Positions 9,058-17,835 are shown, counted from the first letter of the stretch. The stretch: 46,508 nt of DNA from an uncultured Cellvibrio sp. (GCA_937958105.1 CALFXJ010000029.1:1-46508), one strand, 5' to 3'. Numbers and translations: made by a program. Notes: generated by a model not told the origin, from the sequence alone.

Positions 9058-9451
9058 ACAAGCTGTCCTTGTGAAGAGTCATTGTTTTATTGGTTATCGT
9101 TACATTCGCTTAATGCCGAAGCCTTAGCTCCCGCCGAAGAAGTAATACCGCTTATCGATGTCACCGCGACACTTTCTAACTTCCATATCCAAAAATGCAT
9201 CCATATATAACATTCTGCTATTTACTATTATTATCTTATAATTTTGTTCGTAAATTGTACATCAAAGGCTGTTAGCTGCTTTACCCGTGCCAGCGAGTGT
9301 GACAAGATTCCCAGTTAGTATTATTGTATGACAATAAAACAATAATAATCATCGTAATACGTTACTCAACCTGCGTCGGTCTCCGGGCCTTCCCTCCAAG
9401 CCCGCCCGAACTCTACTAATAAGTAATAACAATACGAGAGGTTATACCCAC
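9058..9451. other. Divergent intergenic region, serine hydrolase and GH43-LamG
   Basis: This 394-bp spacer has no convincing ORF. It contains the predicted GH43-LamG promoter and operator (9299-9336) and an A+T-rich block at 9195-9260 that could hold the minus-strand promoter. AATTGTACATCAAAG (9253-9267) is a weak second match to the shared palindrome (left half 5 of 6, right half 3 of 6). TGTGA-N6-TCCCA (9298-9313) looks like a CRP half-and-half site but overlaps the -35 in an unusual position. Confidence 0.5.
9299..9336 (+). promoter_or_regulatory. Predicted promoter with perfect TATTGT-ATG-ACAATA operator
   Basis: GTGACA (9299-9304) and TATTGT (9322-9327) form a 17-bp-spaced sigma70-like promoter. 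The -10 coincides with the left arm of TATTGTATGACAATA (9322-9336), a perfect inverted repeat with a 3-bp centre. The site lies 116-130 bp before the GH43-LamG start. The same palindrome occurs at the araB and secreted GH43 promoters. Confidence 0.6.
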
Positions 9452-12400
9452 ATGAAGCTTACCAACCTGGCTCTCGTCATGAGTGGCCTGCTGCTCATTG
9501 GCGGCTGCGGTAGCGGCAACGATGAAAAAGCCAAACCTGCTATGCCTTCTTCAGAAGCACCTATCTACTATAAGCCCAGTTTATCTGACGGCGTCCCACT
9601 GAAAACAGACGGCTCCGTGGACTGGCAGGATATCGGCGTTCACGATCCCTCAATTATGAAAGCGGGTGATACCTATTACATATTCGGTTCACATCTCGCT
9701 GCGGCCAAATCAAGCGATCTTATCAACTGGGAATACCTGGTCCCGCCGCCATCAGTAAATGAAGCTGTTGATGAGAGTGCATTATTTAATTACGCGTACA
9801 CAACAGAAATTGCCGAAGGTATCGCGTGGACCGACGGCTTTACAGGCAACTGGGCCGCTGATGTAATTCAGGCACCTAACGGTAAATACTGGTTTTACTA
9901 CAACCACTGCGCGCAGCTGATTGACGGTAAAGATGTGTGTCATAGACGCTCTTACCTGGGGTTGGCAGAGGCCGATGAGGTTAAAGGCCCTTATAAAAAC
10001 AAAGGCATATTCCTGCGCAGTGATTACAGAAACGCGGAAGAATTTTCAGCTCACCCCCTTGATAATGGCCAAACCACATACAACGGTGCAGTCGATCCCA
10101 ATGTAATCGACCCCGCGGCCTTCTACGATAAAGACAACAACCTGTGGATGGTTTACGGCTCTTACTCCGGTGGTATTTTTGTATTGGCCATGGATGAAAC
10201 CACGGGCAAACCGGAAGCTGGCCAAGGTTATGGCAAGCGTTTACTCGGTGGCGACTTCAGAGCAATTGAGGGCGCTTTCGTCATCTACAGTCCGATAGCT
10301 GATTACTACTACCTGTTCTATTCAGTGGCCGGATTTGCTGCTGATGGCGGCTACAACATTCGCATTGCGCGCTCCAAAACACCGGATGGCCCCTACTACG
10401 ACCCGGCTGGTAACGACATCGCCAATGCGCCCGGTTTGGAAATCGGCGCTAAATTGATGGGTGGATTTGAATTTACCCACACCGTGGGCGAACACGGCAG
10501 ATCCTGGGGCTATCTGTCTCCCGGCCACAACTCTGCCTACTACGATCCAACAACGGGTCGGCACATCCTGGTGACCCACACCCGATTCCCCGCATCATCC
10601 ACGGATTACCCCAACACCAAAGAAGCGCATGCGGTCCGCACTCATGAAATGTTCGTAAACAACGCGGGCTGGCTGGTTGCTTCACCGCAGCGTTATGTAC
10701 CTTTAGAGGGTAAGCGTCGCGAAGGGAGCAATGAAATCCTGAATATTGTGGACGCTCAGGAAATTCCCGGTTATTACAAATTTATCAATCAGGGCACTGC
10801 CGTTAATACCTCCGCTATTCAATCCAGCTATCTGGAACTGCACGCTGATCGCACTGTGACGGGCGCTGAAACTGGCAGCTGGGCTGCGCAAAGTGGCGAT
10901 GCTATCAAACTCGAATTGACGTCCGGTATTTATTACGGTGTTGCGAAGTGGCAGTGGGACAACAATCTTAAAAAACTTGTCCCGGCATTTTCAGCCATGT
11001 CGACTAATGGCGAATCCATCTGGGGTACGCGGATCGATACGCTCAAAGACCCTGCCGATACTTTAAGCGTTGTTAAAGAAGCACTGGAAATCCAGCCCAC
11101 ATTGGCCATAACGGATGGTGACCGTCTACCAGTCCAAGGTAAAAACGGTACAATCATCCGGTGGGAAAGCAGTGATGAATATTATATTGGCAGCGATGGA
11201 AAAATTTTCTTTCCTACACCGGATCGCGGTGACCAACGTATCGATCTCGTTGCGCATATTGAATTTAATGGCCAGAGCGTTACCAAAAATTTTACGGTTA
11301 ATCTGCAAGCTCGCCCTGAATTCAGAAATGCGATAGCCCATTATGACTTCGAAGGGAACCTCGCTGACAAGCTAGGTAATTTTTCTGTGGCAACGACCAC
11401 AGACCAAAGTCTGATGAATGTGGGCGCAACCACGCCTTCTTATGCGCCGGGTTATGCCGGACAGGCTTATAATTTCCTGGGCAGTAATGGTATAAGGCTG
11501 CCGGATGAGATTATTAGTTCCAGTGAATATACGGTTTCGTTCTGGATGAAAGCCAATGCTTTGACGGCTTATACTCCTGCGTTCTTCCTATCAACGACAC
11601 TCCCCGACCAATGGATCAGTTACATTCCTGGCAATGCCAGTCACTTCACAACGACCGGATTACTGTGGAGTAAATATGTTGCGCCTGGTACGACAGTAGA
11701 GGATTGGAATCAAATCATACATCCAACTGAGACCCCTCTTGATGCGTGGCAGCACGTTGCGATCACTTACGCTGATGGATTTGCGCGGCTCTTTATTAAT
11801 GGGCAACTGAGTGGTTCCATGCCGCGTCCAGATCTTTTCAATGGTACCGGCGGGCATTTTGCGCTTGGCGTTAATTATGGATGGGATGCCCCATTTCAGG
11901 GTCAGATCGACGAGTTCATCGTATACGACTATGCCTTGACCAGCCTCGATATCAACGGTGCAGCGATCAACAACCTGACCGATCCAGCACAGTTCTCTGC
12001 GTTCGTGAAAAACGGACTCGTATTAGGAGATCTGTCAGCAGTCCGCACTAATTTTGAATTGCCGCGCGTAGGCCCATTTGTATCAGGCATAAGTTGGAGT
12101 TCCGATAACGAAAATTTCCTGAAGCCTGTCAACGGTGTTGCGGTGGTGACGCAACCGACTGCGCTGCAAGGCGATCAGGTAGTGACCTTAACGGCAACCA
12201 TTAATTACCAGGGTTCTGTCGACACCAAAGAATTTGAGGTTACTGTGGTGTCACTCGCGCCTGCCGAATACAGTTTCGAAAACGATCTGCTGGAAGCGAA
12301 AGGATTTTATGGCGCAGGCAGCGTCACGGGTGATCGTATCCTCAGCAGCGATGGCAGCGTAACCTATGTTGATGGTGTGAAAGGTGCCGCACTCAATTTA

Positions 12401-12907
12401 GACGGCACATCAGGCGTGCGGCTGCCGGACAACCTGATCAACACCAATAGCTATTCCATCTCCCTGTGGCTGAAACCTGCTGCATTTACCAGCTTCACCA
12501 CCGCCTTCTTCGGCGGCGCCAGCGGCACTTCGTGGCTCAGTCTTGTTCCGTCAATGAATGGCACCGATAAAACCCGTGTCTGGGCTGCTCACGGCTCTTA
12601 TTATGACAATGGCGAGCTGGCCGACCGCATTCCACAAACCAAATGGACACACCTTGTCATAACTGTGGATGGCGACAACAGCGATGCACTCAAGATTTAC
12701 ATCAATGGAGCACTGCAACTCGAAGCCACCGGGTTCCCACACGTATTTACCGTACCGGGCGAGACCAACGAGTTCGCACTGGGCGTGAACTACTGGGATA
12801 CACCTTACAGAGGCGCTATTGACGAGCTGAAAATTTTCAACGATGTCATAACAGCTGATGCGATCGACGCGCTTTATCAGGAAGGAGCTGCGTCCATCGA
12901 GCCGTAA
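9452..12907 (+). CDS. Surface lipoprotein GH43 arabinanase with two Ig-like and two LamG modules
   Basis: The 1151-residue protein has a lipobox LLIGG-Cys19. The GH43 blade domain (about 55-420) shows Asp65 (VHDPSI), Asp220 (NVIDPAAF), Glu273 (AIEGAF) and His359 (SPGHNS), as in two-domain arabinanases such as Bacillus AbnB. A GH43-associated beta-barrel domain (about 425-530) follows. Next come an atypical bacterial Ig-like domain (about 537-622), LamG-like domain 1 (about 628-835), a second Ig-like domain (about 843-933) and LamG-like domain 2 (about 938-1145). The LamG modules are duplicates: GIRLPDEIIS pairs with GVRLPDNLIN, and LGVNY recurs before the final strands. Lipid anchoring plus repeated sandwich modules suggests a cell-surface endo-arabinanase that holds polymer. 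The start has GAGAGG upstream. A strong terminator follows. Confidence 0.88.
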   Translation: MKLTNLALVMSGLLLIGGCGSGNDEKAKPAMPSSEAPIYYKPSLSDGVPLKTDGSVDWQDIGVHDPSIMKAGDTYYIFGSHLAAAKSSDLINWEYLVPPPSVNEAVDESALFNYAYTTEIAEGIAWTDGFTGNWAADVIQAPNGKYWFYYNHCAQLIDGKDVCHRRSYLGLAEADEVKGPYKNKGIFLRSDYRNAEEFSAHPLDNGQTTYNGAVDPNVIDPAAFYDKDNNLWMVYGSYSGGIFVLAMDETTGKPEAGQGYGKRLLGGDFRAIEGAFVIYSPIADYYYLFYSVAGFAADGGYNIRIARSKTPDGPYYDPAGNDIANAPGLEIGAKLMGGFEFTHTVGEHGRSWGYLSPGHNSAYYDPTTGRHILVTHTRFPASSTDYPNTKEAHAVRTHEMFVNNAGWLVASPQRYVPLEGKRREGSNEILNIVDAQEIPGYYKFINQGTAVNTSAIQSSYLELHADRTVTGAETGSWAAQSGDAIKLELTSGIYYGVAKWQWDNNLKKLVPAFSAMSTNGESIWGTRIDTLKDPADTLSVVKEALEIQPTLAITDGDRLPVQGKNGTIIRWESSDEYYIGSDGKIFFPTPDRGDQRIDLVAHIEFNGQSVTKNFTVNLQARPEFRNAIAHYDFEGNLADKLGNFSVATTTDQSLMNVGATTPSYAPGYAGQAYNFLGSNGIRLPDEIISSSEYTVSFWMKANALTAYTPAFFLSTTLPDQWISYIPGNASHFTTTGLLWSKYVAPGTTVEDWNQIIHPTETPLDAWQHVAITYADGFARLFINGQLSGSMPRPDLFNGTGGHFALGVNYGWDAPFQGQIDEFIVYDYALTSLDINGAAINNLTDPAQFSAFVKNGLVLGDLSAVRTNFELPRVGPFVSGISWSSDNENFLKPVNGVAVVTQPTALQGDQVVTLTATINYQGSVDTKEFEVTVVSLAPAEYSFENDLLEAKGFYGAGSVTGDRILSSDGSVTYVDGVKGAALNLDGTSGVRLPDNLINTNSYSISLWLKPAAFTSFTTAFFGGASGTSWLSLVPSMNGTDKTRVWAAHGSYYDNGELADRIPQTKWTHLVITVDGDNSDALKIYINGALQLEATGFPHVFTVPGETNEFALGVNYWDTPYRGAIDELKIFNDVITADAIDALYQEGAASIEP

Positions 12908-12965
12908 CAGGCAGGGAGCTTCGGTTCCCTCCCGTTACGCCACTCCGATGCTTTGTAAGCTAAAA

Positions 12966-13003
12966 AAAAACGATCTTCACCTTCACCGGGGAAGATCGTT
13001 TTT
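12966..13003. terminator. Strong bidirectional intrinsic terminator
   Basis: A 13-bp perfect stem, AAAAACGATCTTC (12966-12978) with GAAGATCGTTTTT (12991-13003), has a 12-nt loop. A-runs before and T-runs after it make it functional in both directions. It lies between the convergent GH43-LamG gene and the unknown minus-strand pair, so it separates the arabinan block from that module. Confidence 0.88.
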
Positions 13004-13070
13004 AAATTTTCGATTCAAGTTAAAAAAATAGCAGCTCGAAAAGAGGCCGAGCGCAATCACCAGCCGTTCA

Positions 13071-13895
13071 TCACACCCACTTCAACGGAGGAAACTCCTT
13101 AACCAGCCCCCGCTCCTCTGCACTCAATCGTTCAAGAGCCTTGGCCTGCTGCTGCTCCGCTTCCGGAGACAAACGAACCTGCAGACTGTCGAGTATCTGG
13201 TCCGCCAAGGCTTTCATGGGCTCTTCGCTGATCCATGCGTCTGTATCGGCTTCAGGCTTAACGCTTGAGTTAATAAAAGGCAGAACACGTGTTATAGGAA
13301 TGGAAATTTGTAACAGGTATCTGTCACTTATCGGCAAGAAAAGATAGCGACACCGCTCACTGCGGCGAACCTCTGTATTAGTTGCGGCATAAAATCTTGC
13401 TGCTATACAACCCAGCCCACCTAAGGGTTCCCAATCAACCGGAGCCAGCCAATCCTGCACTGTTTTGTTGCGCGATGTTTCGTGCGCATGATGGAAAGTC
13501 AACAAGTCCGAAACAGTTGCTTCAAATGCGCGAGGATGGAAAAAGGAGACATCCTGACTATGATTTATTCGCCTCATCACATTCGCGTATAAACTTAATC
13601 TGCCTACCCTTCCGGTAAACCAAGGGCCATTGAAATCCCATCTACGTGAGATAAGTGTGAAGTACTCCCATCCAGGCTCATCAATCCTAAACGTTTTGAA
13701 ATCGTTATCGCGTAACAAGAGCGATTTTCGAGGATTTATAGGCTTCAGATAAGAGGTGCTTCTGTTAAGCGGCGCTTTTAAGGAGATATCGGTACCATTG
13801 ACTGTTGTAGCAATCACAGGGGCCCTGTTAAAGTTAGGACCTCTAGGAATTATGTAGCTCGTCTGGCGACGCAGCTTGTAGGGCCAATAAAACAT
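13071..13895 (-). CDS. Unrecognised protein, second gene of a coupled pair
   Basis: I do not recognise this 274-residue protein. It has no signal peptide or clear membrane helix. It is rich in Trp, Arg and Phe in the middle (WEYF, WDFNGPWFTGRVG, LSLYANVMRR), with alternating beta-strand-like segments (YLFLPISDRYLLQISIPIT), and ends in a charged helical tail (about 230-265) followed by FPPLKW. The start codon overlaps the upstream gene's stop as TAATG, and AAGGGGAAA precedes it. Translation is therefore probably coupled and the two products probably work together. A soluble partner or immunity protein is possible but unproven. Confidence 0.7.
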   Translation of the reverse strand: MFYWPYKLRRQTSYIIPRGPNFNRAPVIATTVNGTDISLKAPLNRSTSYLKPINPRKSLLLRDNDFKTFRIDEPGWEYFTLISRRWDFNGPWFTGRVGRLSLYANVMRRINHSQDVSFFHPRAFEATVSDLLTFHHAHETSRNKTVQDWLAPVDWEPLGGLGCIAARFYAATNTEVRRSERCRYLFLPISDRYLLQISIPITRVLPFINSSVKPEADTDAWISEEPMKALADQILDSLQVRLSPEAEQQQAKALERLSAEERGLVKEFPPLKWV

Positions 13896-15043
13896 TAAAG
13901 TTTCCCCTTGATTTTATCATGCGTTCCCGGTGCAACTGCTTTTGTAAGAGCCGCCAATGCTGTAAAGCCCGCTACACCTGCACCTACAATAAATCCTCCC
14001 ACACCACCTAAACCAAAACTCGAAGCAATTGCTACCCCTCCAAGGATTAATTGCGGCCCTCCCTTGCACATATCCGCTCCCATCTGGAGTCGAGAATAAT
14101 TTTCGGGATCTCTTTTCCGACGATGCCAGGGAGCTCGGACCACATCCGTAGCACTCGTTAACATTCCCACACTGTAGGCCTTCCGTTCAAATTTTAAGTT
14201 AAGGTCATAAGCTAAATTTTGAGCTTTAACCAAACTAGTAGTAGGTCCGGAAAAGAATACGTGATGGCCTGTATCTTTAAAATTGACCTTCTGAGCCTTC
14301 AGAATACGAAGAGCCTCGGAAAGCACACCCGAACCGCCGCCCTGACTAATCCAATAGACGCCCTCAACTTTGCGAGATTCAGCCATTGTTTTGGCCAGCA
14401 AAAACGCGCTCTCACGGAACGCTTGCCTGCGCTCCGGATCCCTTGATTTAATCGGTTTCAATCCCTTAACTTTTCCTTCTCCTGGGGTAACGTGCATATC
14501 AAAGCCGCGTCGATCTATTGTGTAGCTATCTCTTGGTTGCTTGGCTGCCCTAGCACAAATTTCTGCCGCTTCGTCAGGATCTCTGCAATAATCGCTTATA
14601 GCAACTACACGATCTTTATCTTTAACAATCTGATCAGTCCATTCACTCCGATAATCACCAAGTGAACTTTTCCTGACCCTGAATAATCCTGGTTTCTCAA
14701 GCCTTTTTTGCAACTCGGAATAAGCATCATCCAGATCTAAATCATGAATAACAAAATCGCTACTAGGATGCTGACTGAACTCCATCCGAAGGCCAGGTAC
14801 CAGCAATACATATATCTGCCGGTTATCCGGTGTCTTAGCACCTTCGCGAACAAAAACGGTGGGCATCTTGCGGGCGCTGAGTGCGTTGATATAGCCAACG
14901 CACAGTCTGGCCCAGTGATTGCCAGCACGGGCCATATTGACGAGGGCTTTGTGAGCTCCGACGATTCGGCGATCGTAGGTGGTGACTTTAGTACCTGCCG
15001 TTCTACCGGCGAGAACGTGGTATTGAGCTGGAGGGACAGACAT
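13895..15043 (-). CDS. Unrecognised protein with C-terminal Gly-rich hydrophobic hairpin
   Basis: I do not recognise this 382-residue protein. The N-terminal and central parts look soluble and basic (HVLAGRTAGTKV, MPTVFVREGAK, VLLVPGLRM). A segment around 240-265 (YWISQGGGSGVLSEALR, then VFFSGPTT) has a strand-turn-helix shape, reminiscent of a nucleophile elbow or nucleotide-binding turn but without a standard motif. The C-terminus (about 330-370) is a Gly/Ala-rich hydrophobic stretch that could form one or two membrane-inserting helices, followed by a basic tail. AAAGGGAG precedes the ATG. It is the first gene of a two-gene unit. A membrane-active effector, toxin or defence component is a speculation from shape and pairing only. 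Confidence 0.7.
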   Translation of the reverse strand: MSVPPAQYHVLAGRTAGTKVTTYDRRIVGAHKALVNMARAGNHWARLCVGYINALSARKMPTVFVREGAKTPDNRQIYVLLVPGLRMEFSQHPSSDFVIHDLDLDDAYSELQKRLEKPGLFRVRKSSLGDYRSEWTDQIVKDKDRVVAISDYCRDPDEAAEICARAAKQPRDSYTIDRRGFDMHVTPGEGKVKGLKPIKSRDPERRQAFRESAFLLAKTMAESRKVEGVYWISQGGGSGVLSEALRILKAQKVNFKDTGHHVFFSGPTTSLVKAQNLAYDLNLKFERKAYSVGMLTSATDVVRAPWHRRKRDPENYSRLQMGADMCKGGPQLILGGVAIASSFGLGGVGGFIVGAGVAGFTALAALTKAVAPGTHDKIKGKL

Positions 15044-15529
15044 AGGTAAAACTCCCTTTATGTGAAACTTTGATTGGAAAGATAGATTTCGGCGAAAAGT
15101 ATACTTAGGCGGCTGGTCAAGGCAATTGCCGGGCCTCTGCCATTGTGAGGCGGCACCAAAAATGATTACTCCATCACAAACCGGCGTTGATGCAGGGTGG
15201 AAGATGTGGGAGCGGTCCTTTTCTGGATGCCGCTAAGCTGGTGGAATACCATAAAAAAAGCCCGCGCGGGACATCGGCGAGCTGTAAGTGGTATCAGCAA
15301 TGGCCATGGAGAGCGATTACACGTACCGACGATTAAGAAGGAGGCTCATGAACGGCTTCGTTCATTTGTATTATTATACACAAATGAGGTTTGTGCCAGT
15401 TTATTTTTCAGCCTCCCATAAAACAAAGCACCGCCGGGGGACCGGCAGTGCTTCGGGAAACAGGGGGAGTTATGCAGTGTTATTTTAGCGCCAGCGGGAA
15501 CTTCGGCTGCGCTTATTGAGCATGTGTTT
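15044..15529. other. 486-bp spacer with structured inverted repeats, no firm gene
   Basis: No ORF here looks convincingly protein-like. One short plus-strand frame (15348-15488, 46 codons) starts after a very good ribosome-binding site, AAGAAGGAGGCTC. That site can pair with AGCCTCC at 15410-15416, and inside lies a TCATTTGT/ACAAATGA hairpin (15362-15369 with 15380-15387). A self-complementary CCCGCGCGGG preceded by an A7 run occurs at 15253-15270. The right end holds the hairpin listed at 15426-15453. Confidence 0.45.
15426..15453 (-). terminator. Probable terminator of the small secreted-protein gene
   Basis: AAGCAC-C-GCCGG (15426-15437) pairs with CCGGC-A-GTGCTT (15442-15453) around a GGGA loop, with one C-A mismatch. 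For minus-strand transcripts the stem is followed by TGTTTTATGG, a moderate T-rich tract. It lies about 77 nt beyond the stop of the gene ending at 15530. Confidence 0.6.
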
Positions 15530-15826
15530 TTAGCTGTTGCTTCTTGATTTGAATGCGCGTACTACAACGTTAAAGTCTTCGGCAAATTGCTTCAGATCAT
15601 CCAGCTCTTGCTTTTCCTGGCCTCTGGACAGTTTTGCGCAAGCGATATAATCCTCTACAGCTTTAACATACGCTTTTACTTCGTTGTTTGCTTTCACCAT
15701 CTGCGCGGTAACAACTGTTTCTGCATCAGGGATCTCTGGTTTGGCGGCAGGTTTGCTGCAAGCCAGCGCAGGAAATGCGATGAAAAAGGAGTAGCAGAAT
15801 GAAATAAGAAGTAAGGTTTTCTTCAT
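15530..15826 (-). CDS. Small exported protein of unknown function
   Basis: Start is placed at the ATG giving MKKTLLLISF, since a Lys-Lys-hydrophobic signal peptide begins there. A start 14 codons further upstream would put a charged segment before it. The product is 98 residues with a signal sequence to about residue 22 (FPALA-Cys). The Cys directly after ALA could make it a lipoprotein, although ALAC is not a strong lipobox. The mature part is a mostly helical, charged stretch (ETVVTAQMVKANNEVKAYVKAVEDY and on) with one further Cys (YIACAK) that might form a disulfide with the N-terminal Cys. No family is recognised. It has its own hairpin terminator and stands alone between the unknown pair and the chemoreceptor. 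Confidence 0.65.
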   Translation of the reverse strand: MKKTLLLISFCYSFFIAFPALACSKPAAKPEIPDAETVVTAQMVKANNEVKAYVKAVEDYIACAKLSRGQEKQELDDLKQFAEDFNVVVRAFKSRSNS

Positions 15827-15990
15827 GAACGTTAATCTCACAATGGTCAATTGACTGCGTTTTGACAAGGGTTGGACACTGAATCGCGGTTTTTTGTCTG
15901 TCCCTGCAGGTTCGGTCCTTTTTAGTTCATTCCCGTTCTCTATTGCGGATTTTTCCCAGTCGATTCACCCAAAAAAATCGCTTCAAAACG

Positions 15991-16032
15991 AAACACGATT
16001 GAACGCCTGCTGATACAGTTTTCAATCGTGTT
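15991..16032 (-). terminator. Terminator after the chemoreceptor gene
   Basis: A perfect 12-bp stem, AACACGATTGAA (15992-16003) with TTCAATCGTGTT (16021-16032), has a 17-nt loop, 45 nt beyond the chemoreceptor stop. On the minus strand TCGTTTT follows, and a longer T-run (GATTTTTTT) occurs about 20 nt further on. Confidence 0.7.
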
Positions 16033-16076
16033 CCGCGTGATTAATGAAAAATAATTCCAGTAGATTTCACTATCAC

Positions 16077-17615
16077 TTAGATTTTGAAACGACCCACAAG
16101 CTCGGCCATCCGCGCTGCCATATTCGCCAGGTGTTCTGTATTGGAGGTGATCCGTACAGAGCTTTCTGCGGTATTGGTCGCTACGGATGAGATCCGATCT
16201 ATATTGTGTTCGATTTGCCGCGTGGCAGCGCTTTGCTGCTCGGAAGCTGCGGCGATCTGATTTGTACGGTCACGGATGACACTTACAATCTCAGTAATAT
16301 TTTCCAGGGAGCTGCTCGCTTCACTGGCCTGCTGCACAGATGAATTCGCCTGTGCTGTACCTGCGGACATCATCTCCACCGCTTCATGGGAACCGGCCTG
16401 CAGGCGTTCGATCATCTCGCGGATTTCGGTTGTGGAGCTCTGTGTGCGCGATGCCAGTGTGCGCACTTCGTCGGCTACAACCGCAAAGCCACGGCCCTGC
16501 TCTCCCGCCCGTGCGGCCTCAATGGCGGCGTTCAGGGCCAGCAGGTTGGTCTGTTCGGCCACACCACGGATCACATCCAGTACCGAACCGATGCTGACGG
16601 TTTCCTTACGCAGACGATCAATCACTTCCGCCGCAGTTTTAATTTCTTCCGACAGGTTTTTAATCTGTCCCATGGTGTTGGTCACAATGGTTTTACCGGA
16701 CGAGGCTGCGCTGTCGGCCTGCATGGATCTGTCGGCGGTTTCGGTTACGCTGACAGTCACGTTCTGAACCACGCTGGCCATTTCTTTCACAGCCACCACA
16801 ATCTGCTGAATTTCAGACTGTTGCGTTTTAATCTCGCGCTCGTTTTCGCGAGACAGGCTGGACAATACCGCCGCGTTGCCACTCACTTCCTGCGCGGTCT
16901 CAGCCACGCTGGCGATGATGCTGTGCAGGCGCTCAACGAAGGTGTTGAAGCACTGCGCCAGCTCAGAGATTTCATCAGTGCCGGTGACGGGCAGGCGACG
17001 GGTCAGGTCCCCCTCACCTTCAGAGATGTCACGCAGTGCGCGGACTACGTTGTTGACCGGCTTAACGATACTGAGCTGCACCGCGTAAGCGAGCGAGGCT
17101 GCAATCACACTGACGATGACAATCACCAGCAGCGCCAGGGTAATGGCGTCGGTGACGATAGCTTCCACTTCCGACATATCCACCCGCAGGGTGATAGCAC
17201 CGACACGGGTGCCCTCGGATTCAATGATCTCTGTAATTACCACCACGTCGCCCTGGTAAACAACGCCGGCGCTGCCCGGTGTTGCGGGCAGACCCGCTGG
17301 CAGCTCTTTGGCTGTGGAGCCTTTTGCATACCAGGCAAAAGGCTTGTTGCCGCTGTAAATCACTGCGCTCAGTACCCGCGGACTGACCCGCAGAGCACTC
17401 AGGGAAGCAGTGACAGTCATGCTGTCATCAAACGTAATAGCGCCGATGCTGGCTTCACCCAGCACCTGCGCAAGAGTTCGGGTATCCTCTACGATCGTGG
17501 CTTCAGTGGTAGCCAGACCTGAGCGTACGTTCACTATCGTGGTCATGATGACGGCTGCCACGCAGGTAATCGTCACGCTTAACAGGATTTTCCATTTGAG
17601 CGATAAATTATTCAC
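16077..17615 (-). CDS. Methyl-accepting chemotaxis protein
   Basis: The 512-residue protein has TM1 at about 8-29 and a periplasmic domain at about 30-153. An ASIGAITFDD segment there resembles CHASE8-type sensors. TM2 (about 156-178), HAMP (about 180-232) and the cytoplasmic signalling coiled coil follow. The highly conserved hairpin tip that binds CheA/CheW is at about 354-390 (EQTNLLALNAAIEAARAGE, GRGFAVVADEVR). The start codon is GTG with GAGG close upstream. It lies next to the end of the araBDA operon but is separated from it by a strong terminator. A role in sensing plant sugars is only suggested by location. Ligand unknown. Confidence 0.93.
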   Translation of the reverse strand: MNNLSLKWKILLSVTITCVAAVIMTTIVNVRSGLATTEATIVEDTRTLAQVLGEASIGAITFDDSMTVTASLSALRVSPRVLSAVIYSGNKPFAWYAKGSTAKELPAGLPATPGSAGVVYQGDVVVITEIIESEGTRVGAITLRVDMSEVEAIVTDAITLALLVIVIVSVIAASLAYAVQLSIVKPVNNVVRALRDISEGEGDLTRRLPVTGTDEISELAQCFNTFVERLHSIIASVAETAQEVSGNAAVLSSLSRENEREIKTQQSEIQQIVVAVKEMASVVQNVTVSVTETADRSMQADSAASSGKTIVTNTMGQIKNLSEEIKTAAEVIDRLRKETVSIGSVLDVIRGVAEQTNLLALNAAIEAARAGEQGRGFAVVADEVRTLASRTQSSTTEIREMIERLQAGSHEAVEMMSAGTAQANSSVQQASEASSSLENITEIVSVIRDRTNQIAAASEQQSAATRQIEHNIDRISSVATNTAESSVRITSNTEHLANMAARMAELVGRFKI

Positions 17616-17810
17616 ACTTGCCTCATTTCATCTCTGGGGAGGGCGAATACCTCCACAAATACGCTACAGGTGTGATTAGGTTAGCAGAGGAATGTGAAAT
17701 TGCACGCACTTTTTGGCGTATTTTTCACCAATCAGGGTGTTAAGAAAGGTTGATATAACGCCCCGCCTGAATTAGGCGAAGCGCTTGATTTTTAAGGAAT
17801 AACGACGAGT

Positions 17811-17835
17811 AAAAAAGCGGCAGACCTTGCCGCTT
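17811..17835 (-). terminator. Intrinsic terminator of the araBDA operon
   Basis: For minus-strand transcripts the TAG stop of the last operon gene runs straight into AAGCGGCA-AGGTC-TGCCGCTT followed by TTTT (stem arms 17828-17835 and 17815-17822). This is a compact 8-bp stem with a good U-tract and marks the operon's end. Confidence 0.88.

Noticed and set aside
9298..9313. CRP binding site TGTGA-N6-TCCCA upstream of GH43-LamG
   Set aside because: It matches 9 of 10 core bases but overlaps the predicted -35 at a position not used by class I or class II CRP sites. No similar site is seen at the other arabinan promoters.
15253..15270. Intrinsic terminator at the A7-GCCCGCGCGGG stretch
   Set aside because: The palindrome CCCGCGCGGG has no room for a normal loop, leaving only a 3-bp stem, so it does not form a convincing terminator.
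16386..17522. 378-codon plus-strand open frame opposite the chemoreceptor
   Set aside because: It is antisense to an MCP with every expected domain. Its His/Arg/Asn-rich translation looks like a shadow frame.
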